DNA of 28,442 bases from a virus, in IMG/VR virus record IMGVR_UViG_3300037882_001016, positions 1 through 28,442 of that record; one strand, written 5' to 3'. A program made the position numbers and the translations under genes. Position 1 is the stretch's first letter. Every line of letters starts with the position of its first letter. Below are positions 19,086 to 26,826 of this stretch, in pieces. The notes beneath the pieces were generated by a model that did no database searches, was not told where the DNA came from, and worked only from the letters and a program-made list of their open reading frames with translations.

Positions 19086-20525
19086 ATGCGCCCCTGTCCC
19101 GCACATACCGCGCCAATGGGCAAAGTGCTGCAATTCGCCGATAGCCTTCGCAATGCTATCACGGGCGCGGGGACGAAGCGCGATGCCCGGACGGGCTATT
19201 CGCATGTTGCCGGGTGCCTGTCGCAGCATCAGATCGACCAAGCCTATCGCGGCTCCGGCCTTATGCGCAAGATCATCCAGATCCCCGCGCTCGATATGGT
19301 GCGCGAGTGGCGCGACTGGAAACTCGAAACCGATCAGATCACCCTGATCGAAGCCGAAGAAAAGCGGCTGCAATTGCGCCAGAAGGTGCGCAGTGCCGAA
19401 ATCCTGCGCGGCCTTGGCGGCGGGGCCTTGATCCTTGGCCTTCCCGGCGATCCGAATAAGCCCGCTCCCGCCCCCGCGCGCGGCGCGCTGTCATTTATCC
19501 ATGTCGTTTCCCGCTGGCACCTGTCATTCAACGCATTGCAGCTTGACGCGCGCGAGCCGGGCTATGGCGAGCCGATCATGTGGCTTATGTCCGATGCGAG
19601 CGGCGCGCAAATTGAACTGCACCCCTCGCGCGTGATCCCGTTCCGCGCTGATACCGCCGCAATGATCGCAAGCCCGCTTGGCAGCAACAATGCCGATGTA
19701 TTCTGGGGCGAAAGCACGGTTGCGCAAGTTCTGGAAGCGGTGACGGATAGCGATGCTGCGCGCGGCGCGTTTGCCGCCATGCTTCACAAGGCCCGCGTGC
19801 TGCGCATTGGCATTCCCGGCCTGTCCGAGACGGTTTCCATGCCGGGCGGCACTGAGATGGTGCAGGCACGGCTTGAGACGCTGGCGCTCGCCGAAGGCAT
19901 GTTCAACGCCATGATCTTTGATAGCGGACGCGACGGCAAGGACGGCGAGACGATTACCGATGCGCAATACAACTTCGCCGGGGCCAAGGATGTAATCAAC
20001 GCCTACGGCGAATTCGTCGCAGCCGTGTCCGATATCCCGGCAACCCGGCTGCTTGGCCGTGCGCCCGAAGGCATGAATTCGAGCGGCGATAGTCAGCAAG
20101 TCGATTGGCGCAAGAAGGTGCGCGCGATGCAGACGCTCGAACTCGCGCCGTGCCTTGACCGCGTGGACGCCTATCTTGTGCCATCGGTGCTTGGCACCAT
20201 GCCCGAAGGCCAGTGGTATGACTTCGCCCCGCTCGATACGCCCAGCCAGGCCGATGATGCCGCGCGCTTCGACAAGCAGATGGACGCGGTGACGAAGCTG
20301 CAAAACACCGGGGCCATTCCCGATCAGGCATTCGCCAAGGCGGTGCAGTCGCTCATGGTCGAAGAAGGCTATATGCCCGAGCTTGAACAGGCGCTTGCCG
20401 AGATACCGGACGACGAACGCTATGGCATCGAGCCGGATTTGAGCGGCGAGGCCGATCCGGCGAATGATCCGGAAGGAGGGGATCAGAGCGAGGTTCCGGG
20501 GGGGACTGACGCGGGCGAAGCCTGA
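19086..20525 (+). CDS. Portal protein, DUF1073 family
   Basis: About 479 aa. Family hallmarks: YRGSGLMRKIIQIPALDMVR near the N-terminus, RGLGGGALILGL, ELHPSRVIPF and a clip/stem region with RLLGRAPEGMNSSGDSQQ, followed by an acidic low-complexity C-terminal tail. Portals form the dodecameric ring through which DNA enters the capsid. The start is uncertain: TTG 19071 overlaps the terminase stop, ATG 19086 is chosen here, and ATG 19116 (MGKVLQFADSLRNAI) is also plausible. Some databases label members of this family as Acb1-like; the position between terminase and minor head protein favours the portal role. Confidence 0.85.
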   Translation: MRPCPAHTAPMGKVLQFADSLRNAITGAGTKRDARTGYSHVAGCLSQHQIDQAYRGSGLMRKIIQIPALDMVREWRDWKLETDQITLIEAEEKRLQLRQKVRSAEILRGLGGGALILGLPGDPNKPAPAPARGALSFIHVVSRWHLSFNALQLDAREPGYGEPIMWLMSDASGAQIELHPSRVIPFRADTAAMIASPLGSNNADVFWGESTVAQVLEAVTDSDAARGAFAAMLHKARVLRIGIPGLSETVSMPGGTEMVQARLETLALAEGMFNAMIFDSGRDGKDGETITDAQYNFAGAKDVINAYGEFVAAVSDIPATRLLGRAPEGMNSSGDSQQVDWRKKVRAMQTLELAPCLDRVDAYLVPSVLGTMPEGQWYDFAPLDTPSQADDAARFDKQMDAVTKLQNTGAIPDQAFAKAVQSLMVEEGYMPELEQALAEIPDDERYGIEPDLSGEADPANDPEGGDQSEVPGGTDAGEA

Positions 20526-21334
20526 TGGCCCGCGTTCCGCTCGCCGACATGACCAAGCGCGCGAAGCCCCGCGCCAAAGAGATCGTCATGCGTCCGGTCA
20601 ATGTGCCAGCGACCATGGCCAGCGACCTTTACGCCAGCGCCTATGCCCCGATCATCAAGGCGTGGGAGGCGGCAATCCCCATCATCATGGAACAATACGA
20701 GCGCAGCCTTGCAGAGGTCATGCAAGACAGCCCCGCCGATATTGGCTCGATCCTGTCCGGTGTCGAAAACGAGGCTGCGCGTATCGTGCTGACAATCCGG
20801 CTGCGGTTGCGCGATTGGGCAATGCGCGTGGAACGGCTGCACCGCAGCAAGTGGTCTGCGACTGTTGCCACGGCAACCGGCGTCCAGATTGGCACCATGA
20901 TAGGGCCGGAAGGTGCCAAGGTGCCTGTTGCATCGGCCATCGAGCGCAATGTTGGATTGATCCGGTCAATCTCAGAGCAAGCCCGCACGCGCATCGGTCA
21001 AGCCATATTCGATGGCATCCAGCGCAGGCAATCCGCGCGGGAGGTGGCCAAGGTGCTGCGCGAGGCAGTGGGCATGGGCCGCAAGCGGGCATTGAACGTG
21101 GCCAGCGATCAAATGGTGAAGCTCGCATCAGCACTCAATGAGGAGCGGCGGCGCGAAGTCGGTATCGACACATTCGAGTGGGTCCATTCAGGCAAGGCGC
21201 ACCCACGGCCAGAGCATAAGGCCCGCAATGGCAGGCGCTATTCGGACGACGAAGCGCCGGATGATATGCCTGGCGAATTGCCATTCTGCGGCTGCACGAG
21301 CCGAGCAGTGCTTTCGCTCGAAGGCCCTTTCTAG
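20525..21334 (+). CDS. Minor head protein, Mu gpF-like
   Basis: 269 aa. Long helical N-terminal part, then the Mu F/SPP1 gp7-type C-terminal module: ASDQMVKLASALNEERRREV, FEWVHSGKAHPRPEHKARNG and ELPFCGCTSRAVLSL. The His/Cys residues in this module are conserved across the family. Such proteins are present in a few copies in the capsid and are needed for head assembly or ejection. ATG overlaps the portal stop. Confidence 0.85.
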   Translation: MARVPLADMTKRAKPRAKEIVMRPVNVPATMASDLYASAYAPIIKAWEAAIPIIMEQYERSLAEVMQDSPADIGSILSGVENEAARIVLTIRLRLRDWAMRVERLHRSKWSATVATATGVQIGTMIGPEGAKVPVASAIERNVGLIRSISEQARTRIGQAIFDGIQRRQSAREVAKVLREAVGMGRKRALNVASDQMVKLASALNEERRREVGIDTFEWVHSGKAHPRPEHKARNGRRYSDDEAPDDMPGELPFCGCTSRAVLSLEGPF

Positions 21335-21389
21335 CCCCATTTCTTGACGGCGGTAACAGCCCCGCCCGCTTAACCATATCCATCGGCCA

Positions 21390-22487
21390 ATGCAATTTGC
21401 TGATGCCTTGACGCTTGATGCACCCCGCCGCACTTCGGACGGGTTTCTTGCTGTCCGCGCCAAGGCCGCGCGCGCCGGGGTCTATAATTATCTCGCCAGC
21501 GAAGTCGGAGCGCCCGCCACATTCAAGGCCACCGATACCGTCAAGATTTACCGTGATGCCGCAGAAGTGTTTGCCGCAGACAGCGTGCGCAGCTTCATTG
21601 GCCGCGCGATCACGAACGATCACCCTTCGCAGGCCGTGACTGCCGCCAACTGGCGCGATCATGCGCGCGGCACTGTCATGGGCGCGATGCGTGATGGCGA
21701 ATACCTCGCCTTCGATCTTGTGCTTATGGACAAGGCCGCCATCGCGGCGGTCGATAGCGGCAAGCGCGAACTCTCGAACGGTTATAGCTGTCAGCTCGAC
21801 TGGACGCCGGGCACCGCGCCCGATGGCACCACATACGACGCGCGCCAGACCACCATTCGCGGTAATCATGTTGCGCTGGTCGATAAGGGCCGCGCCGGTC
21901 CCGAATGTGCGATCAAGGATGGCGAGAAGTTCGCCCTTTGCGATGCCAATCCCGATGCTCTGAAATTCAACACGAAGGAGGGCCTTGTGTCCAAGACGAT
22001 CACTATCGACGGCCTGCCCGTCAATCTGGGCGACGTTGCCGCAGTTGAGGCCGTCCTCGCCAAGAAGGACGCGGCAATCGCCGCTGCCGACAAGGCACTG
22101 AACGACGCCAAGGCTGAAATCGCCACGCTCACGGCGGAAAAGGTGACGCTCGACAACGCGCTTGCCGATGCCAAGGCTGCATCCGATCCCGCCGCGCTCG
22201 ACAAGCGCGTTGCGGATCGCGCCGCGCTCGCTGCGCAGGCCAAGGCAATCGACCCGGCCATCGTGATCGACGGCAAGAGCGAGGCGGAAATCCGCAGTGC
22301 CATCGTCGCCAAGCATCTGGGCGATGCCGCCAAGGACTTCGATGATGCGCAGACCGCCGCCGCTTTCGCGGTGATCGCCAAGGACGCGAAGCCCACCGTG
22401 GCCACTGTCGCCAATATCTCGCCGGTCGCCAATGTGGTCGATGCGGCTTCGACTGTCGCGACCATCCGCGCCGCTCGCTACGCTTAA
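21390..22487 (+). CDS. DUF2213 prohead protease-scaffold fusion
   Basis: 365 aa. Residues ~1-190 match DUF2213: ITNDHPSQAVTAANW, ARGTVMGAM, KRELSNGYSCQLDW and NHVALVDKGRAGPE; these contain the His and Ser expected of a phage maturation protease of Herpes-like fold. Residues ~200-365 are a long Ala/Lys/Asp-rich coiled coil (ALNDAKAEIATLTAEKVTLD) typical of a scaffold. It lies directly before the decoration and major capsid genes. A strong internal ribosome site suggests a second product (see the nested gene). Confidence 0.82.
   Translation: MQFADALTLDAPRRTSDGFLAVRAKAARAGVYNYLASEVGAPATFKATDTVKIYRDAAEVFAADSVRSFIGRAITNDHPSQAVTAANWRDHARGTVMGAMRDGEYLAFDLVLMDKAAIAAVDSGKRELSNGYSCQLDWTPGTAPDGTTYDARQTTIRGNHVALVDKGRAGPECAIKDGEKFALCDANPDALKFNTKEGLVSKTITIDGLPVNLGDVAAVEAVLAKKDAAIAAADKALNDAKAEIATLTAEKVTLDNALADAKAASDPAALDKRVADRAALAAQAKAIDPAIVIDGKSEAEIRSAIVAKHLGDAAKDFDDAQTAAAFAVIAKDAKPTVATVANISPVANVVDAASTVATIRAARYA
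21987..22487 (+). CDS. Probable internally started scaffold protein (nested, same frame)
   Basis: Inside the protease-scaffold gene a perfect AAGGAGG (21975-21981) lies 5 nt before an in-frame GTG (21987). This is the strongest ribosome site in the neighbourhood and falls exactly at the boundary between the protease domain and the coiled coil. The product would be about 166 aa, (M)SKTITIDGLPVNLGDV followed by the coiled coil, giving free scaffold in excess over the protease, as lambda does with C and Nu3. Confidence 0.6.
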   Translation: MSKTITIDGLPVNLGDVAAVEAVLAKKDAAIAAADKALNDAKAEIATLTAEKVTLDNALADAKAASDPAALDKRVADRAALAAQAKAIDPAIVIDGKSEAEIRSAIVAKHLGDAAKDFDDAQTAAAFAVIAKDAKPTVATVANISPVANVVDAASTVATIRAARYA

Positions 22488-22499
22488 GGGGGACGTTTC

Positions 22500-23219
22500 A
22501 TGACCGAACTTCAGACGACTTACACCGATGCCGTTGCAGCGGCCTATCCGGGCCTGATTGCCAACGGTGAAACGTCCAATCGCATCTCGCGCACTTGCGA
22601 GACTGCCGCAGGCATTGGCTTCGGCAAGGCGGTTTTTCGCGGCGCTGGCGACCATGGCTGCCTTCTGGCGCAGGCGCTCACCGCGACTGCCGCCGCACTG
22701 GGCACGAATACCGGCAACGGCACGATGGGGTCGATCACCGTTTCGGCGGGTGCGATGCCGGGCGTTTACACGCTCACCATTATCGAGCCGGGTGCGAACG
22801 TCGGCACATTCGTCGTTTCCGATCCGCTCGGACGCCAAGTTGGCGACGGCGTTGTCGCTTCAGCCTTCTCTGCCGGTGGCCTTGCCTTCACGCTCGCCGA
22901 TGGCGCAACCGACTTCGTGGCTGGTGACAGCTTCGCGATCACCGTGGCGGGCAATCCCTTCCTCGGCATCTCGATTGCCACTTCGGCGCTCGGCTACACT
23001 GCCGGGCAGGATGCCGACGAATACCAGCAGTATGAGAACGTCAACATTCTGACGAGTGGTGCCATCTGGGTCACTGCTGGCGGCTCCGTCACCGACGGCG
23101 CTCCGGTTTTCGTCGATAGCAGCGGTGATTTCGTCGCTGATGCTGGCGTGCCGCTCAACGGCTGGGTTTTCGATACCACTGGCGCGGATGACGCGCTTGT
23201 CCTGATTGTCAAGCGCTAA
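22500..23219 (+). CDS. Head decoration/structural cement protein
   Basis: 239 aa. The start (MTELQTTYTDAVAAAYPGLI) and end (VNILTSGAIWVTAGGSVTDG, LNGWVFDTTGADDALVLIVK) match phage cement proteins of the DUF2190-like type. An ~85-residue insertion (about 72-155: NTGNGTMGSITVSAGAMPGV, GATDFVAGDSFAITVAGN) is a repeat-type beta module also found in other decoration and fibre proteins. It has a strong GGGGGA ribosome site and sits next to the major capsid gene, as expected for an abundant capsid-surface protein. Confidence 0.72.
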   Translation: MTELQTTYTDAVAAAYPGLIANGETSNRISRTCETAAGIGFGKAVFRGAGDHGCLLAQALTATAAALGTNTGNGTMGSITVSAGAMPGVYTLTIIEPGANVGTFVVSDPLGRQVGDGVVASAFSAGGLAFTLADGATDFVAGDSFAITVAGNPFLGISIATSALGYTAGQDADEYQQYENVNILTSGAIWVTAGGSVTDGAPVFVDSSGDFVADAGVPLNGWVFDTTGADDALVLIVKR

Positions 23220-23232
23220 GGGGGCCGGACAA

Positions 23233-24333
23233 ATGACTGCCATCACTCACAATTTCTATGACAGCGCATCGGGCCGGATTACGGACCCTATCGCGTTCCT
23301 CGCCGCTGATGCCGATGTCAAGCGCCAGGTGATCAACATCTGGGCAGCCGACAATGCGCGCCTCGCCGCCACGTTCTCGGACAAGGTGGAAGCGTTCTTC
23401 TCGGACGCGCAGGTTGGCTATGCCTTCCTGACGCCGCAGCTTCACCGCATCGAAGCCGAAGTCTACATGACGAAGTATCCGAGCTTCGACATCTCGCGGT
23501 TCATGAGCATCGATAGCTCGGGCGATATGTGGGATATCGGCACTCTGGTCTATTCGATGGATCAGGTCGGGCAGGCAAATTTCCTCGCCGCCGGGGCATT
23601 CGACATGCCCTATGCCAGCACGAAGATGTCGCAGGGCACGCATAACTTCCACCTTGCCGGGATCGGCTACGAGTGGAATACGCAGGAACTGCAACGCGCA
23701 GCCAAGCTGGGCCGCTCGCTTTCGTCCGACAAGGCGCAGGCAGCCGTGCAGGCCGCTGATCGCTTCATCTACGGCATTGCCATGAATGGCAAGACGCCTG
23801 TCGGATCGGCTGAGAAGGGCTGGACCGGCTTCGTCAACAATGCGTCGGCTCCGTCCGCGCAGGTTGCTAATGACGGCACTGGACCCTCGCGCCTTTGGAC
23901 CACCAAGAGCGCGGATCTGATCCTGCGGGACATCAACGAGGCGCTGGGCGCTGTCGAAACCGGCACTGGCGAGACGCATGTTGCCAATACACTGGCCCTG
24001 CCGACTACCCGCTACAACTATATCGCTTCGCAGCGTGTCAGCACGAACAGCGATATGACGATCCTGCAATTCCTCCAGGCCAATAACGTGGCTGGCGAGG
24101 GCCTGCGGATCATCAAGAGCCGCGCGCTCGAAACCGCTGGCACTGGCGATACCACGCGCATGGTGGCCTATGACAACAATCCGCAGGTGCTCAAATTCCA
24201 CCTGCCCGGCCCGCACCAGTTCCTCGCGCCGTTCCAGAAGGCCAGCATGGTCTATGAAGTGGCCGGGATCATGAACGTGGGCGGTGTTGAGGTCCGCCTG
24301 CCCAAGGCAATCGTCTATCGGGACAGCTTCTAA
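23233..24333 (+). CDS. Major capsid protein, DUF2184 family
   Basis: 366 aa from ATG 23233, which has GGGGGCCGG upstream; an earlier in-frame start at 23206 would overlap the previous gene. Family features: PQLHRIEAEVYMTKYPSFDI, GTHNFHLAGIGYEWNTQELQ, YIASQRVSTNSDMTILQFLQ and a C-terminal VGGVEVRLPKAIVYRDSF. DUF2184 proteins have the HK97 capsid fold. The long N-terminal region lacks the extended delta-domain of HK97, consistent with a separate scaffold. Confidence 0.86.
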   Translation: MTAITHNFYDSASGRITDPIAFLAADADVKRQVINIWAADNARLAATFSDKVEAFFSDAQVGYAFLTPQLHRIEAEVYMTKYPSFDISRFMSIDSSGDMWDIGTLVYSMDQVGQANFLAAGAFDMPYASTKMSQGTHNFHLAGIGYEWNTQELQRAAKLGRSLSSDKAQAAVQAADRFIYGIAMNGKTPVGSAEKGWTGFVNNASAPSAQVANDGTGPSRLWTTKSADLILRDINEALGAVETGTGETHVANTLALPTTRYNYIASQRVSTNSDMTILQFLQANNVAGEGLRIIKSRALETAGTGDTTRMVAYDNNPQVLKFHLPGPHQFLAPFQKASMVYEVAGIMNVGGVEVRLPKAIVYRDSF

Positions 24334-24599
24334 TGGTTTCGGTGCGCAATATCAGCACCGGACCAAGGGGTGCTTATCTCGATGGCGTTCTTGTCGAAGC
24401 CAATCCGGGCGAGGTTATCGATGCCGATGACTTCGCGCCGGAATGGTTTGAGGCAATCGAAGTTGACGGCCTTTCGGACGATGAACTCGATGCATTGACC
24501 GCGCCGGAGCCGGAAGCTGGCGACAAGCCGAAGCGTGGCAGGCCCCGCAAGGATGCTGCCAGCGATGCGCCGGAAGGTGCGGAGCCGGAAGCGGAGTAA
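24333..24599 (+). CDS. Small acidic protein with AT-hook-like motif
   Basis: 88 aa; ATG overlaps the major capsid TAA by one base. Residues 1-55 form a small domain (GPRGAYLDGVLVEANPGEVI), and the tail contains PKRGRPRKD, a textbook AT-hook core (GRP flanked by basic residues), followed by a Glu/Ala/Pro-rich end. It may be a head-completion or connector-associated protein; the AT-hook could contact packaged DNA. Function unknown. Confidence 0.6.
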   Translation: MVSVRNISTGPRGAYLDGVLVEANPGEVIDADDFAPEWFEAIEVDGLSDDELDALTAPEPEAGDKPKRGRPRKDAASDAPEGAEPEAE

Positions 24600-24610
24600 T
24601 TCGTCGCGCG

Positions 24611-24632
24611 GGCCATCCTTTGCAGGGTGGCC
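24611..24632 (+). other. Hairpin between head and tail genes
   Basis: GGCCATCC (24611-24618) pairs with GGGTGGCC (24625-24632) around a six-base loop, with one G-T pair. No U-run follows, so it may set the mRNA level or processing after the capsid genes but is not a canonical terminator. Confidence 0.4.
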
Positions 24633-24660
24633 CCAAGCGGCAAGATTTGAGGGCTGAATA

Positions 24661-25089
24661 ATGTCCATTTCAAACGCCACTGAGACAGCCCTGCTCGAAC
24701 TGATCTTCAAGGCGACGGCATGGGCAAACTATGCTGACAATGCCGGAACTTCACCGCAGACCAATATCCACTACGGCCTTCATACCGCCGATCCCGGCGA
24801 AGCTGGCGACATGACGACGAGTGAGGCGGGATATACCAGTTACGCGCGGGTCAATGTGGCGCGATCCGGCTCTGGTCATACCGTAACTGGCAACAGCGTC
24901 TCCCCGGCTGCAATAGTCGGCTTTCCGGCCTGCACTGGCTCGACTTCTACGGTCACTTATTTCAGCACCGGCAAGACGGGTGGTGGCGCAACTGCGATCC
25001 TGTTTTCTGGCACAGTGACGCCCAGCATCTCGGTTTCGAGTGGTGTAACACCGCAGCTTACGACTTCAACTGCAATCACGCTGGACTGA
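24661..25089 (+). CDS. Phage virion protein (tail-fibre-like small protein)
   Basis: 142 aa with a pattern common in small phage virion proteins: start SISNATETALLELIFKATAW, then IHYGLHTADPGEAGDMTTSE, GYTSYARVNVARSGSGH and a threonine/serine-rich end. Members are usually annotated as tail fibre or structural proteins without direct proof. It has its own gap and ribosome site (GAGGG). Confidence 0.6.
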   Translation: MSISNATETALLELIFKATAWANYADNAGTSPQTNIHYGLHTADPGEAGDMTTSEAGYTSYARVNVARSGSGHTVTGNSVSPAAIVGFPACTGSTSTVTYFSTGKTGGGATAILFSGTVTPSISVSSGVTPQLTTSTAITLD

Positions 25090-25093
25090 TGCC

Positions 25094-25561
25094 ATGAGCG
25101 CGCTGGCCTTTCGCAACCTGCTTGAAGCGGGGGACGTGGACGGGCTGCGCGCGTATTGGGCAGAGATTGCGCCAGGGATGCCGCACGCGCAGACCCGCGA
25201 TCAGGCTGAGATTGTCATGCACCGGGCGCGCACTGAGGCCGATAGCATTGCTCTGCGCCATCGCGCCTATTCCCATGCGTGGCTGCGCGAGCGTTCGCTT
25301 CCGAGCGGCTTGCCGGATCATCTCAAGGCGAGCGCAGAGCGCCTTTATCCTGTTGCCGCAAAGGCAGTCGGGATTAGCGTCAATGTGCGCAATGCCTTTT
25401 TCAGGCCAGCCATGATTGAGGTGCGCGGCGCAATGGAAAGCGCAGTCATGGACGCCGATGCCGATGGCCGGATTGCCGATGCAGCTTTCGTTACCGCTCG
25501 CATGAATGAGGCGCGCGCGAAGTCTATGCGCGCTCTGTTTGGTCGCTGGGGGATCGCATAG
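25094..25561 (+). CDS. Hypothetical phage protein (155 aa)
   Basis: Mostly helical, with Arg/Ala-rich segments (TRDQAEIVMHRARTEADSIA, HAYSHAWL-like aromatic/histidine cluster at residues ~57-64, RMNEARAKSMRALFGRWGIA). No catalytic motif is visible. Its stop overlaps the GTG start of the next gene. Its place after the capsid genes and in front of the fibre-like genes would suit a head-tail connector or neck protein, but this is inferred from position only. Confidence 0.6.
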   Translation: MSALAFRNLLEAGDVDGLRAYWAEIAPGMPHAQTRDQAEIVMHRARTEADSIALRHRAYSHAWLRERSLPSGLPDHLKASAERLYPVAAKAVGISVNVRNAFFRPAMIEVRGAMESAVMDADADGRIADAAFVTARMNEARAKSMRALFGRWGIA

Positions 25562-26814
25562 TGGCGCGGCTGTTTGACCGGGTGATGGTGGAAACCACCA
25601 CCACCGGCACCGGCACGATCACGCTGGGCGCGGCGGTGCGCGATGCGACGAATGGCGACTATCTGACTTTTGCCGAGGCGGGCGTGCCGGATGGTGCGCT
25701 AGTGGCTTATGTGATCCGCGACGGGGCGAGCTGGGCCAAGGGCCGGGGCACCTATACCGCCAGCGGCAACACGCTGAGCCGCGACGCCAGCGAAGAGCGA
25801 TGGAACGGCACGGCGCTGGCCACGGCGGCGCTTTCGCTTTCGGGCAGTGCGACAGTGATGATCGCGGCCAAGGCCAGCGAGATCACAGTGCCGCCCGCCA
25901 GCGCGACGGACAATGCGATTGCGCGGTTTCATCTGACAACTGGCAGGGAAATCCAGAACAGCGCAGCGACGATTGACGACAATGGCGTGTTGCGCGTGCC
26001 CGCATCGCCCGGCGCGCTGGCGGTTGGCGGTTCGGCGGGTGGCAGCTTTTCGAGCGACGACGATTACACCGCCCTGCTTTCGGTGGCGGGCGTCCAGATC
26101 CTGAAGTTGTTTCAGGCTGGCGGCGTTCGCAATGCCGCGCTGGCCTCTGGCGGGGTGCTGGTCTGGAACAGCACGGGAAATCTGGTCGGTGGATCGAACG
26201 ACAGCGGGATTTCGCGCCTCTCTGCCGGGGTGTTGGCGCTGGGCAACGGCACGGCGGGCGATTTTTCCGGCGAGCTGAAGTTGACCACGCTAACCTTCGC
26301 AGACGGCAACGCGATGACGGCCACCGATCTGGCCAAGCTGGACGGGATCGCCAGCGGGGCCACGGCCAACGATACCGATGCCAACCTGAAGAACCGCGCA
26401 AACCACACCGGCACGCAAGCCGCCAGCACGATCAGCGACTTCACCGAAGCATCGCAAGACGTGGTGGGCGCGATGGTGGCGGCGGCGGGCGGATCATACG
26501 ACGATGGTGCGGGCACAGTCGTCTTCCCGGATGCTGGACTTGCAGCCACAACTGCCGATTGCGACTTCGGATCGCCCGGCAAGAGCGCGCTGACGGTGGA
26601 TATTACCGACGCGGCGGCACTGACATCACACAAGGTTGTAACTTCGATCTCGGGCAGCCAGCCAGCAGGCGTGGCGTTCGATGAACTGGAAATGGACCCC
26701 ATTCTAGTGGCCGCGTCAGTGCCGGTGAACGGCACGGTGCGGCTACAGATCATCAGTATCAACGGCAGCACGATCAAAGGCCAGCGCCGCGTGCATTACT
26801 CTCTGGCAGCGTAA
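25561..26814 (+). CDS. Tail or head-fibre structural protein
   Basis: 417 aa, GTG start overlapping the previous TAG by one base. The N-terminal part (LFDRVMVETTTTGTGTITLG, GRGTYTASGNTLSRD) is an anchoring domain often seen at the start of phage fibre or collar proteins. The middle is beta-rich Gly/Ala/Ser, and LDGIASGATANDTDANLKNR with NHTGTQAASTISDFTEASQD is a widespread fibre motif. No peptidase or lyase motif is visible. It is probably a virion surface component; receptor binding not shown. Confidence 0.7.
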   Translation: MARLFDRVMVETTTTGTGTITLGAAVRDATNGDYLTFAEAGVPDGALVAYVIRDGASWAKGRGTYTASGNTLSRDASEERWNGTALATAALSLSGSATVMIAAKASEITVPPASATDNAIARFHLTTGREIQNSAATIDDNGVLRVPASPGALAVGGSAGGSFSSDDDYTALLSVAGVQILKLFQAGGVRNAALASGGVLVWNSTGNLVGGSNDSGISRLSAGVLALGNGTAGDFSGELKLTTLTFADGNAMTATDLAKLDGIASGATANDTDANLKNRANHTGTQAASTISDFTEASQDVVGAMVAAAGGSYDDGAGTVVFPDAGLAATTADCDFGSPGKSALTVDITDAAALTSHKVVTSISGSQPAGVAFDELEMDPILVAASVPVNGTVRLQIISINGSTIKGQRRVHYSLAA

Positions 26815-26826
26815 AAGGAACGGAAT

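Noticed and set aside
19086-20525. Portal gene as an anti-CBASS Acb1 enzyme
   Set aside because: Database family names overlap, but the position between terminase and minor head protein, the length and the portal-like acidic tail favour a portal; the HxS-like motifs fall in typical portal sequence.
19071-21357. 14-bp repeat TTGACGGCGGTAAC at 19071-19084 and 21344-21357, both at gene junctions
   Set aside because: By simple counting, about one or two chance 14-mer pairs are expected in a window of this size, and no good -10 follows either copy. Kept only as a note because both copies fall at junctions of the head operon.
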